A stretch of DNA of 64,000 bases from Desarmillaria ectypa (taxonomy: Eukaryota > Basidiomycota > Agaricomycetes > Agaricales > Physalacriaceae), in the NCBI GenBank assembly GCA_030407005.1, contig JAUDYN010000011.1:114501-178500 (forward strand). Reading direction: 5' to 3'. This document shows, in pieces, positions 32,601-43,933 of this stretch. Position 1 is the stretch's first letter, and the number at the start of each line of letters is the position of its first letter. Position numbers and translations under genes: made by a program. The notes beneath the pieces were generated by a model, which worked only from the letters and a program-made list of their open reading frames with translations, was not told where the DNA came from and did not search any database.

Positions 32601-34591
32601 TGCTAGCAATCATGCTGGCATTAGAAGAATGGCAACATTACCTCATGGGCGCCAAAGAAACCGTGGAAATCTGGACGGACCACCAGAATCTCCAGTACTT
32701 CCAGAAACCCCAGAAGTTGAATCGCCGACAAGCTCAGTGGGTCACCGAATTAGTGGAATACCACTTTGTCCTTCAACACAAAGCTGGAACCGCTAATCAA
32801 AAAGCCGATCTTCTCATCAGACGAGATGATCATGATCAGGGAAAAGAAGACAATCGAGATATTGTTGTCTTATCCCCAGAACACTTCTGAGTGCTGATAT
32901 TACCAACAGCAGAGGAAAGATTCACGCGTATAAGAGACGCAACGAAACAGAAGGACCAGTGGGACCAGGGAATTGAGAAATCCCTCAATCACGAATGAGG
33001 AATCACCCAAGAAGACGAAGTCCTATGGTACAACGGACGAGTCTACATTCCCAACGACTTGGTACTATGGGGAGAGATCATTGCACAATTCCATGATCAT
33101 ATCACTGCTGGACACCCAGGAATCGCCAAGACCAAGGAACTTGTGCTTCGTGAATACTGGTGGCCAAAGATGAAGAAAGATGTTGAGTCATACATCAAAG
33201 GATGTGAAACTTGCCAAAGGACGAAGAGCGATATGCAGGCCAAGGTGGCACCTCTTCACCCCAATGCAATCCCTGATATGCCATGGACCCACATCTTGGT
33301 TGATATGGTCACTGGACTCCCTGAGTCAGATGGATTCAACGCTCTACTAGTCATCGTAGATCGTTTCTCCAAAAACATTCTCCTGATTCCGTGCAATGAG
33401 GAGTTATCAGCTGAAGGATGGGCACTCATACTCCGCGACCACATATATGTGAAGCATGGAATGCCACAGGTGGTCATCTCAGACAGAGGACCCCAATTCA
33501 TCTCAACATTCATGAAGGAACTATACCGAATGTTGAACATCACCCAGAATGCATCCACGGCATACCATCTGCAGACAGATGGACAGACAGAGAGAGTCAA
33601 CCAGGAAGTAGAAAAATACCTCTGTATCTTTGTCAATCATCAACAGACCGACTGGGTAGCATGGCTACCACTCGCCGAATTCGCCCACAATAACCAAGTC
33701 CACTTGGCTACAGGCAAGAGTCCTTTCATGGTCCTATATGGATGAAACCCCTGACTCATCCCTGAGTCAATACAAAAAACCAGCTTCGCAAATCCTGCAG
33801 CTGTCGACTTCATGGAAACTATGGCCAAGGTCCATAAAGAGGTTCATGAAGCATTGGAAAAGGCCGCGGTGCAAATGAAGGCGCAATATGACAAAAGGAA
33901 ACAGACTTCAAGGGAATATCGGATTGGGGATAAGGTATGGCTTGACACCACCAACCTTCATCTTCCACGGCCAAAGAAAAAGCTCGATGACAAATGAACG
34001 GGACCATTTGAGATCATCGAGAAATCAGGAGTAGCAGTGTACAAGCTGAAGCTACCGCCACATTGGAAAATTCATCCCCGATTCAATGAGAAGTTGTTGA
34101 CTCCATACATCGCACCTTCCTTCAAGAATCAAGAACAACCGCTGCCTCCTCCTCCGGACCTCATTGATGGTCAAGAAGAATACAAAATCAAAGAAGTCTT
34201 GGATTCGCACACCAGAAAGGTACGATCCAAGCGAGGACAACCATCTAGGGAAGTCATGGACTACCTAGTCAAATGGAAAGGATGGACTCATGAGCACAAC
34301 TCATGGGTATGAGAGAACGAGATGATGAACACTTTGGAAGTGATCCAAGAGTACCAGGCTAGCGTAAACTGCACCATATACACTCTAAAAATTGCAACCA
34401 AAAAGGAAGTGGTCAAGATACTGGACCACAAATACTCAGAACATGGCGACATAGCCTACCTCACCAAAAGAAAAGATGGATACATCAAGTGGATCATCAA
34501 TCCTGATGAAGAAATATGGAAGAAACTGATTGATCAGTACTGGATCAGTCAAATCGCAACACAGTTCGACACCCCTTTGGAAGAGCCTTAG
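29663..34591 (+). pseudogene. Y pol: protease, RT, RNase H, integrase, chromodomain
   Basis: Enzymatic polyprotein for reverse transcription and integration. A single frame, -1 to gag, runs about 1,640 codons to TAG 34,589-34,591 with no frameshift. In order: a ~400-codon acidic/basic linker with TIIVEVPDEEDD (about 30,430); retropepsin LLDSGCTGSSIN (about 30,965); RT with YLDDILIF (about 32,030); RNase H EADASDGAIGAVLSQ (about 32,470); integrase zinc HH-CC region GCETCQRTK (about 33,210) and the D, D, E core (VDMVTGL, ISDRGPQF, TERVNQEVEKY); and a chromodomain with YLVKWKGWTHEHNSWV (about 34,265). It is interrupted by 18 TGA and one TAG, the TGAs where relatives have Arg, so it is dead as it stands unless read through. 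Confidence 0.85.
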
Positions 34592-34610
34592 CAGTCGGGA
34601 TGACTGCTTT

Positions 34611-34620
34611 AACAAGGGGG
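34611..34620 (+). other. Y polypurine tract
   Basis: AACAAGGGGG three bases before the 3' LTR, the expected plus-strand primer. The same string precedes the LTR of E1 (39,501-39,510), and a variant, AACAAGAGGG, precedes that of E4. Confidence 0.7.
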
Positions 34621-34623
34621 TAA

Positions 34624-35045
34624 TGTTATGATTTTTCCGTTATCTTATCTTATCCAAGTCATATCCATGACTCATCCATCTAATCTAGTCAAGAAACTGA
34701 CTCATATCCAGCTATTTGCCAGCTACAACCCTCGTTCTCACCATCTGTCACCCCAGACATTTTCTATTGGTTCTAAGATCCACCTGGATCATCCTACTTC
34801 AACACCGTTTATGCATGGACCATAGTGTTTCATCTAAATATAATGCCATAGAAATACTATATAAACAGAGTAAACTAGACAGTTGTACTCTATCTCTTGT
34901 TTAAATTAAAACCATATACTTCTTGTTTACACAACACAGAAGGCTATTGGCTCTATCTCTCACTTTGGGTGATCGTTCAAACGCATAACAGCCCTGAGAG
35001 ATCAGCTGACTGCCCCAAGTCATGTGTCCAAGTCGGTGCCTAACA
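34624..35045 (+). repeat. Y 3' LTR (422 bp)
   Basis: Starts TGTTATG and ends CCTAACA. It is followed by the target duplicate AAACC (35,046-35,050). Differences from the 5' LTR are mostly CG versus TG or CA. Confidence 0.9.
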
Positions 35046-38000
35046 AAACCACAGATTGAGGCTAGTAGGCAGAATGTCCTCAGATCTTCCAGAAGTCCAA
35101 ACACCTCCACACTCCCCTCAAGCAGGGAGTCAAGTCCAACAACCTCACCAGGGTTGGTGGGGGACCAGGACAGTGCCTCTCACCACGGCCAGGATTGGGG
35201 CCATGCACTACCAGGTCCAGTCAGGAGAAATCTAGTGGCAGAGCCGACTGCAATGCTGATAAGATTCACACCTGGCACCACAGTGTACTCCACTGAAACT
35301 GGTAGTAGTGAAACCTCAGAAGCAGCAAGCCGAGTCCTATCTCCTCCTGAGATAGTTCAAGTTCTGAAAGCAACTCAAGCTGAAGAACAGGGGGAAGCTG
35401 CTAGTGCCCAGGTGGTAAAGAGGAGGCACAGCAACAGAAACACCACTATCGTCGAAGTACCCAATGAAGAGGATGACATGACTTTCCTATAGTGGAAAGC
35501 AAAACAGTCCAAAGCCAGAACCCCAACACCTGAAAACCTGCCTAACAAGAGGGTACATGATCATGTGTGGTACAAACCATTTGGAGTTGACTGGACTCTG
35601 TGAGCAGTTTGCACCACCAAGAACTTGGCAGTTGCCAAAGCCATTCTCTCCACTTGAGTTCATCCCAAATGACTTGGAGAAATAACCAATGAGCTCATTC
35701 AGAGCTTAAATACTGAAGAGAGCCCTGCACATGAACAGCTCTACAAACTTCACGAACTGATCTAGTATATCCATGGTACCAAAAGTTCTGGCCAGGACTT
35801 CTTGGTGGATATCCAACTTGCTCCCTGCATGGGAAAAAAGACTTTGACAACCCATGCATTGTTGGATAGTGGCTGCATGGGCAGCTCTATCAACTGAACC
35901 TATGTCCAACAACACCAGTTGGATACCAGAAAAGCTGCTACTCCTATACCTGTTTACAATGCAGATGAAACCCGCAACAAGGCAGGCAATATAACCAAAT
36001 TTGTGAAACTCCAAATGACCATCAGAGACCATGTCAAGTGAATCGACCTTGCAGTCACAGATTTGGGTTCCAAGATGGTATACTTGGGCCACAATTGGCT
36101 TAAATGCCATAACCCCCTAGTCAACTGGAAATCAGGAGTCATGACATTCGGACAATGTCATTGTGTAAAAAACTACTTCATAGTACTCAACTCTGATGAA
36201 GAAGATAGATGGGATGAAGAGCTAGAAGAAGGTGAGACTATTCTTGTGGTCAACATGCAGGAAGAAATCATTCTTCGAGCAGTACATCATGCAAATGAAT
36301 TGGCAGCAGCCACAAATGCAGAAAAACCAAAGAAAATGTTCAAGGAGCTCATGCATCCTCAGTATCAAAGCTTCAGAGACTTGTTGTCTAAAGAAAGCTT
36401 TGACAAATTACCAGACTAAAAACCCTGGGATCATGCCATCGAGCTAATCCCTAATGCCAAATCTACACTAGACTGCAAAGTCTATCCACTCAACTGAAAC
36501 GAGCAAGAACAACTTGACAAATTCCTTGACAAGAATCTTGACTCCAGAAGGATTCATCCCTCCAAATCTCCTTTTGCTTCTCCTTTCTTCTTCGTCAAGA
36601 AAAAGGATGGCTCTCTACAACTGGTTCAGGATTACTGAAAGCTGAATGAAATGACAATCAAGAATTGTTATCCACTTCTGTTAATCTCAGAACTCATTGA
36701 CAAGCTACATGGAGCAAAGTATTTCTCTAAATTGGATGTTCGATGAGGATACAACAATGTATGAATCCAAGGAGGAGATGAAGAAAAAGCTGCATTCAGA
36801 ACCAACCAAGGACTCTTTGAGCCTACAGTCATGTTCTTTGGTCTCACCAATTCACCAGCCACTTTTCAGTGGATGATGAATGACATCTTTAAGAATCTGA
36901 TCACCAGAGGAAAAGTCACCATATACCTCGACAACATCCTTATCTTCACCAAATCCCTGTCAGAACATAGAATCATTGTCCAACAAGTCCTCCAATGTCT
37001 CCAAGAAAATAAATTGTTTCTCAAAGCAGAAAAGTGCAAATTCAAGGTACTCGAAACTGAATACTTAGGAGTAATCATGAGCAAAGATGCTATCTTAATG
37101 GATCCAATCAAAATAGCAGGAATCACAGAGTGGCCTACTCCTACCAAGAAAAAAGAACTTCAATTCTTCCTAGGATTCACAAATTTCTATCAAAAGTTCA
37201 TTCATGACTATTCAAAGATTGTATGACCCCTCACTTAATTAACTGGGAAGATAGATTGGACATGGGGACCCGAACAAGAACAAGCATTTACTCAACTCAA
37301 GAAGTTGATGACCACCAATGTTGTTCTAATGATCCCCTCAGATGAGGGAAAGTTCCAAGTAGAAGCAGATGCTAGTGACAGAGCCATCAGTGCTGTCCTT
37401 AGCCAAGAACAGAATGGCAAATGGAGGCCTGTCACCTTCATGTCCAAAGCATTGATGGTCACTGAACACAATTACAAAATCTATGACAAAGAATTGCTGG
37501 CCATCATGTTAGCACTAGAAGAATGGCACCATTATCTCATGGGCACAAAGGAAACAATTGAAATCTGGACCAATCACCAAAACCTCCAGTATTTCTGAAA
37601 ACCCCAGAAGCTGAATTGCTGACAAGCTCAGTGGGTCACCAAATTAGCAGAATACCACTTTGTTCTTCAACACAAAGCTGGAATCGCTAACAAAAAGGCT
37701 GATCTTCTCAGTTGAAGAGATGATCATGACCAAGGAAAAGAAGACAATCAAGATGTGATTGTTCTTTCTCCTGAACATTTCCAGGCACTAATACTGCCCA
37801 CAACCAAGGAACAAATTATGCATATAAGAGATACAACCCGACAATGAGAACATTGGGATCAAGAGATTGAAAAATCTCTTAACCATGAACAAGGAATCAC
37901 CCAAAAGAATGAAGTATTGTGGTATGATAGACATATCTATGTCCCTCAAGATCCCTCACTCCACAGTGAGATCATTGCATAATACTATGACCACATCACG

Positions 38001-39481
38001 GCAGGACATCCAGGAATTGCCAAAACCAAGGAACTCATGCTATAAGAATACTGGTGGCCAAAGATGAAAAAAGATGTTGAATCATATATCAAAGGATGCA
38101 AAACCTGTCAAAGGACAAAAAGCAACACACAGGCAAAAGCAGCTCCTCTTCATCCCAACACAATCCCAGACACTCCTTGCACTCATATCTCAGTAGATAT
38201 GGTTATGGGTCTTCCAGAATCTGAAGGCTTCAATACATTATTGGTCATCATAGACTGCTTTTCCAAAAACATCATTCTCATTCCATGCAATGAAGAATTA
38301 TCCATGGAAGGATGGGCCCTTATGCTCCAAAACCACATCTATGCAAAACACGGAATGCCTCAAGTAGTCATTTCAGATTGAGGACCTCAATTCATGTCCT
38401 CCTTCATGAAGGAACTGTACCGGATGTTGAACATCATGCAAAATGCATCCACCACATATCATTCACAGACTGACAGACAAACAGAAAGAGTCAATCAAGA
38501 AGTTGAAAAATACCTCCACATCTTTGTCAACCATTGACAAACTGACTGAGTTGCTTGGTTACCTCTTACAGAATTCACTCATAACAATAGAGTTCATTCT
38601 GCCACTGGCAAAAGTCCATTTATAGTCTTGTATGGATGAAATCCCTGACTTATTCCTGAGTCTATCCAAAAGACCAACTTCACAAATCCTACTGCCATAG
38701 AATTTACAGAAACAATGGCCAAAGTCCACAAAGAGGTTCATGACACTTTGGAAAAAGCAGCAGCACAGATAAAAGTGCAATATGACAAATGAAAACAATC
38801 ACTGCAAGAATATCAAATTAGCAATAAGGTTTGACTTGACACCACCAACTTCTCTGACCAAAGAAGAAACTTGATGACAAATAAACAGGACCATTCAAAA
38901 TCATTGAAAAATCAGGAATGGCAGCATACAAGCTGAAACTGCCATCCCATTGGAAGATACATTCCCAATTCAACAAGAAGTTGTTGACCCCATATATTGC
39001 ACCCTCTTTCCCAAACCAGCAACAACCACCACCTCCTCCTCCTGACCTTGTTGATGGTCAAGAAGAATACGAAATTGAAGAAATTTTAGACTCACACACT
39101 CGATGAGTATTCTCTAAGTGAGGACAACTGTCGAAGGAAGTCACAGACTATCTAGTCAAGTGGAAGGGATGGACTAGAGAACACAATTCTTGGGTCCAAG
39201 AAACCAAGATGATTAATGCAACAGAAGGGATCAAAGAATACAAGGCTAGCGTAAACTGCACCTTATACATTCCAAAAATCGTAACCCAAGAAAAGATAGT
39301 GGTCAAGATATTGGACCATGAATACTCTGACAATGGCAATGTTGCATACCTTGCTCAACACAAGGATGGATATCAAAAATAGATCATCAATCCAGAAGAA
39401 AAAGCATGGAAAAACTTAATTGATCAGTACTGGATCAATCAAGTTATATCACAACTCAACACTCCCAAAGAAGAACCTTAG
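35046..39481 (+). pseudogene. E1 pol remnant
   Basis: Continues E1 after the Y insertion. It includes the linker with TTIVEVPNEEDDM (about 35,445), a retropepsin remnant (LLDSGCMGSSIN, about 35,860), RT, RNase H (EADASDRAISAVLSQ, about 37,360), integrase (GCKTCQRTK, about 38,095) and a chromodomain (about 39,065-39,215), ending at TAG 39,479-39,481. The catalytic RT motif is YLDN (36,924-36,935) instead of YLDD, a G-to-A change that would inactivate it. More than a dozen stops, TGA most often. Confidence 0.8.
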
Positions 39482-39513
39482 CAGTCAGGACAACTGCTTT
39501 AACAAGGGGGTAA

Positions 39514-39909
39514 TGTTATGATTTTTCCATTATCTTATCTTATTTTATTATATCCATGACACAGTATATCTTATCTCAGTCAGCATCAGTGCATTTGATG
39601 ACAATCACCCCAGTTCTCATCAATGAACACCCTCATTCACTCTCATTGGCCTATGATCCACCCGACTTCAACATCATTCACTCATGTACTATACTATTTC
39701 ATCTATTAATAATGCTGTACTTTCAGTATATAAGTAGAATAGTTTCCACCACTGTACTCTACCTTTTGACTAAATTACATTCATACACCTTCTACTGCAC
39801 TACACTAAAAGACTGAGCCAACCTCTCTAATTATGAGTGATTGTCTGAACACGAGACAGCCCAGAGAGAAGCTTACATCCCAAGTCACATGTTAGACAGG
39901 GCCATAACA
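39514..39909 (+). repeat. E1 3' LTR (396 bp), also followed by a primer site
   Basis: Pairs with 21,048-21,443. It is preceded by the polypurine tract AACAAGGGGG but followed at 39,910 by TTAGTCAAAAGATT, a primer-binding site, and then leader sequence. The same LTR therefore serves as the 5' LTR of E3, and no target duplication matches E1's left flank. Confidence 0.85.
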
Positions 39910-40095
39910 TTAGTCAAAAGATTCTTCCCACTCCTTCTATGCTAGCCATAAAAGAAGCACTGACATATGCCAGAAGAAAACAAAAACTGGAAAACCATCT
40001 CTCTCAGTGTCGCAATTGGTGGCACTGCCCTTCTTATACTAATGTATGAAGAGGAAGTGCAAACACTCTTATGACAAGAGCAGCAACCCCACCGT

Positions 40096-41554
40096 TGATG
40101 TGCTTGGTTATGGCGAGTGACAAAAGAATTAGGGAATGGCAATGAACACCAATCACACTAAACCTCTTACTACTCTACACTTAATCACCAATATTGAATT
40201 CGGGCGGTTTCGAGTATGATGGAAGCACCCTGCAGACTTCAATAATCAAGTACAATTGTCTTTAAAACGTTTTATTCGTTACTAGTCAGTTTATACAAAG
40301 TACTACTCATACTAGTGGGGTGGGTAAGACACAATTAGATAAGAGTGACTTGGTTTGAGCTACTGCGCTCGTTCTGACTGCAACTGCTTCAGACTGGTGG
40401 CGCTCTTGGCCCTATACTGCTTCCTACAAGTGATAAACACTTGACCAGTCGCACTCTTGGCTGACTAGTGGCACTCTTGGCGTAAGAATAAACTGATGGC
40501 ACTCTTGGCCCTATACTGCTTCCTACAAGTGATAAACACTTGACTAGCTGCACTCTTGGCTAACTAGTGGCACTCTTGGCCTAAGAATAAACTATAACTC
40601 TGAGAACTTTGCTTGAACTAACTTCAAAACACTCCGGACCTTTGCAGGACACAACAGTGACTCTAATGGACTTCAATTCAATGCAATTCTATGGGTGACT
40701 TAGCAACTATCAATCACTTCGTCGAGGTTAAGCACAAAAGCCTTTAATTGGGGACACCAGTTACTACCAGTGAGGGCTCAACTGTGGGGATGGCTTGCCT
40801 GCTTTTCACGAGTGCCCATCCCACTACTTATATACTACTGAGGCAAAACTATAAATATCATCTGGGTATAGGGTATATTGGTAAGGATTTCTTGGCTAGT
40901 CACAAATAATGGTGAATAATCACACAATAGTCGGTCTAGTCTGTTTTCTTTTCAAATATTTGGTCTAGAGACTCCACAGTTGGTCTTTCCGCACCCTTGG
41001 CACAACTACAGGCCCTAGTAATGCGGTTATATGGATATCCAGATATTGGTACCTGTAACAGCTATCCGATCATGATCGAGGGTGCAGTCCGGCTCCACTA
41101 GCATCGATCATAAGAGATCTATATTGAAATAGTCGGATCTGGGCTCAAGGTTAATCCATTCCTAATTTATTTCTAAGTCCTGTTTCAAGATTGCCATGTG
41201 ACTAGTTATCCTGACTTAGGCGTTTATGCCCAGTCTGGGCTGCTAGTGACAGAACTTGATGAGATCTGTGTACTTTGCTCCTGGTTTTTGTGTGCTAATA
41301 GCATCCTTCGTTTGCTAGTGGCTGTATTTCACTTAGTCCTGCTAGCATTCGAGTTACTAGTCTGGCCGGCTGGTAGATTTAACCCACTAATGGTGTTGCA
41401 TCTAAGTCCTGGCTCTACCAGTTGCTTACTACTTTTAACTATCAGCTCGAAGCCTCAGCTATAGTCCTCTATGTATCACTAGTATAGGATAGATGTGCAA
41501 TAGTATTGTTACAAAATCGCAAAATCTAGGTGTGAATGTGTAGATGGCATATCA
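40096..41554 (+). repeat. ~1.3-kb TG...CA repeat, copy C
   Basis: 1,459 bp, longer than the others because of a ~100-bp tandem duplication. Flanked by CCGT (40,092-40,095) and CCAT (41,555-41,558), a 4-bp target duplication with one transition, so this copy has not been rearranged. Inserted in the untranslated leader of E3. Confidence 0.8.
40399..40598 (+). repeat. Tandem ~100-bp unit inside copy C
   Basis: GGCCCTATACTGCTTCC recurs at 40,408 and 40,508. Each unit has three or four GGCACTCTTGGC-type strings and AGTGATAAACACTTGA, a short palindrome. Copies A, B and D lack the unit, copy E has one and copy C two, explaining lengths of 1,274-1,290, 1,355 and 1,459 bp. Confidence 0.75.
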
Positions 41555-43900
41555 CCATTCACCACAACTTTCTCCCCACCCTCCCTAACACTCCGACCAT
41601 GTCCTTCCCTAGAGGTTATCCCCTGTCTGACTGGGAGAATGAGAGGAGATACCACTCTCTCACCCCCAGGTCCATTTCACAGCCACCTTCTCCTTTGAGG
41701 AGACCCCCAACTCCAGGCCCAGCCACCTATTAGCTGGAATGATCCACCTCCACCCTTGCCCAGGAATATGTGAGGGACATATAGGCTGCAAATGAGGGCC
41801 CCCCACCCCAGCATCCCCATTCCCCTACCCCTGTCAGGCCTTACACTCCAATGATCCTGGAATAGATTGAAACCACCCTTATGGACCCTGGGCCTGAGAA
41901 AGAAACTCCTGGGCCTGAGGAGAAACCAATTCCTCCTCCTTCCTCCCAATCATTGAGCTCTCCAGTGACTCTGGAAGCTCTGACTCCATAGCCACACCCA
42001 CTCCTCTCTCTCCTGATAGTCTCTTCAACCCAGATGGGAGCAACTGAAACTGGCCTGAGCTCACTGATATCAATCAGGAAATACTCAGTGCTCTCACATC
42101 TGCTGCCTGGGAACTACAAAGAGCTGACATCGAGGCCAGAATGGACTGGCCAGAACTTCATCCTGACATGGACGAGTGGCTTGTCCTTAACCAGGGTGAT
42201 CCAATATGGGGTCCCAACCCCAATGCCACAATCCATGCCTGGATCTCTGCAAATAGGAACCAGAAGCTTTATCACCCCACCATCAGCAACTTAGTACCAG
42301 GGCTATGCCCAAGGATGGCTGAGGAATGATGGGAGCTGGGTCACTTCCTTCAACAACTATGGCAAATGGAGCTCACCAGGAGGGAGGAGAATGGATCAGA
42401 CATCGAGCTTTAGTAGGTCTAGATATGACTATGGACAATATGGTGGGTTGGGATACTCCCAGCCCAAATACATGAACATCCTCAATTATCCCCCTGACAC
42501 TCCAGTCACAAGACCACAGCCCCTGCCCAACTTGCCACCTTACAGCCAGACATGTCAATAAGGCTACCACCCCTATCAAGGTGGAAGTCTTCTATTCACA
42601 GGTGCAGGAGAAGGTGCCAAAGCAGACATGGCACCTGCAGACCCCACCCCTGCAGGTCCATCATTAATCCCAAAGACAGTGGAAGAAATTCAGCAGCAAA
42701 TGAGGACTGTGCTGGCTGAGAAAGAACAATGCATATGGAAGATGTGTGAGGAACTCACAGAAGAAGAAGCTGCCCAGAAATTGATGGCAGAATATCTTTG
42801 TGAGAATGAGAAGAGGAAGGAGCCAGAAAGGGGAAGACCGACAGAGCTGCCAAGAGGCTATCTGAGTCCACAGCCAGATTGCTACTCAATCCCAAGACTG
42901 CCCCCCAGAAGAGGTCTCCCCAACCCCATTCCCAATCCCATTGGGAATGCACCTAATGATACCCCTTACTTGGGCATCAAGCTGATTCTTGTAAAAGCCC
43001 CTAATCCATTCAAAGGGGGCCACAATGATATTGAACACTTTATTGGTGATTGTATTGCCTACTTCAAGATGTTCTGACACTACTTCCAGATGCCATCACA
43101 CCTGGTATTGTTCATGACCTCACATTTCAAAGGGGCCATAAAGGACTGGTGGGTCTACAAGAGACCCAAGTTTTGGGTCAGTGATGCCTATGACAGCACT
43201 GCTGCCCACTTTTGATATCCCACTTGGAACAACTTTGTCAAGATGGTCTCTCATCAATTCAGAGACTCTGTGATTGAAGAAGTCCATGAGAAGAGGATAT
43301 TTGACCTCTAGATGGAGACACAGCCTGCCTCCCACTACTTCCAGAAGCTGGAAGAGGAAGTGAAACTGGCAGGCTGACAGACCAACAAGAACAAGCATAG
43401 TGTCACAGTAAAGGCTATCCAACTAGGAGTATCAAGCTCCTATACAACCTTCATCTCCAATATGGGCATCAATATCCTGTGCTCATATCTGGAGTGGAAA
43501 GAGCACATTTTGCAAATGTACAAGAAGCACCAATGAAAGTGGGTCTTTGACCAGACTACCAGGATAGGCAGAAGAAGGACTCTCACCCCAACTCTCAGCA
43601 ACAACAGCACTCCAGTGGCAAAATCATCGCTGGGATGACAAGTTCCTCAGCTTCAAAGCTGACTGCTAATGCAGGGGTCAGGCAAGATACTGGAACTGGT
43701 AGGTGGATGACATATGGAGGAGCAGGTAAGCCCATGGAGATTGACCAACAGAAAGCAGAAGGAAGGTGTTTCAGGTGTGATGAGAAAGGTCACCTGGCCA
43801 AAGATTGTCCTAGGAGAAAGGACTTCAAGGATGTTAGGTCAGTAGAGCCCACTAACGAAGTGGTGCCACCTATGACCAAAATGGAGGAGGCAAAAGATTA

Positions 43901-43933
43901 GGTTGATAAGGGTTCAATTCCTCTTACTTGACC
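43901..43933 (+). other. Post-gag hairpin, E3 copy
   Basis: GGTTGA and TAAGGG pair with TTGACC and CTCTTA around TTCAATTC, using G-U pairs. Relative to E1, the C-G pair at the base of the inner stem has become T-A on both sides. Confidence 0.6.

Larger units (their letters stand above)
24403..35045 (+). mobile_element. Chromovirus Y, youngest copy, nested in E1
   Basis: Complete Ty3/gypsy element: LTR 24,403-24,825, primer site, gag, pol, polypurine tract and LTR 34,624-35,045. It is flanked by an exact 5-bp target duplication, AAACC, at 24,398-24,402 and 35,046-35,050. Outside the duplication, E1's gag-pol spacer continues from one side to the other. The two LTRs differ at roughly 14 of 422 positions by eye, mostly transitions. 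It contains repeats A and B, which account for about 2.6 kb. Without them it would be about 8 kb. Confidence 0.9.
39910..43901 (+). pseudogene. E3 leader and gag remnant
   Basis: Primer site 39,910-39,923, leader interrupted by repeat C, then gag from ATG 41,599 (SFPRGYPLSDWENERR). It has PIIELSSDSGSS-type sequence near 41,950, a coil near 42,690-42,800, the capsid motif KDWWVYKRPKFW near 43,145 and an intact zinc knuckle CFRCDEKGHLAKDC near 43,765-43,810, to the conserved TAG 43,899-43,901. Several stops and frameshifts. The gag middle that is missing in Y is present here. Confidence 0.7.

Noticed and set aside
29663..34591. TGA reassigned to arginine so that the Y pol is functional
   Set aside because: Intact host genes use ordinary stops, older copies show the same CpG decay at non-stop sites, and CGA is still used elsewhere in the same frame. 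Mutation is the simpler reading.
40399..40598. CRISPR-like array
   Set aside because: Only two ~100-bp units, no short repeat-spacer pattern, and a eukaryotic genome.
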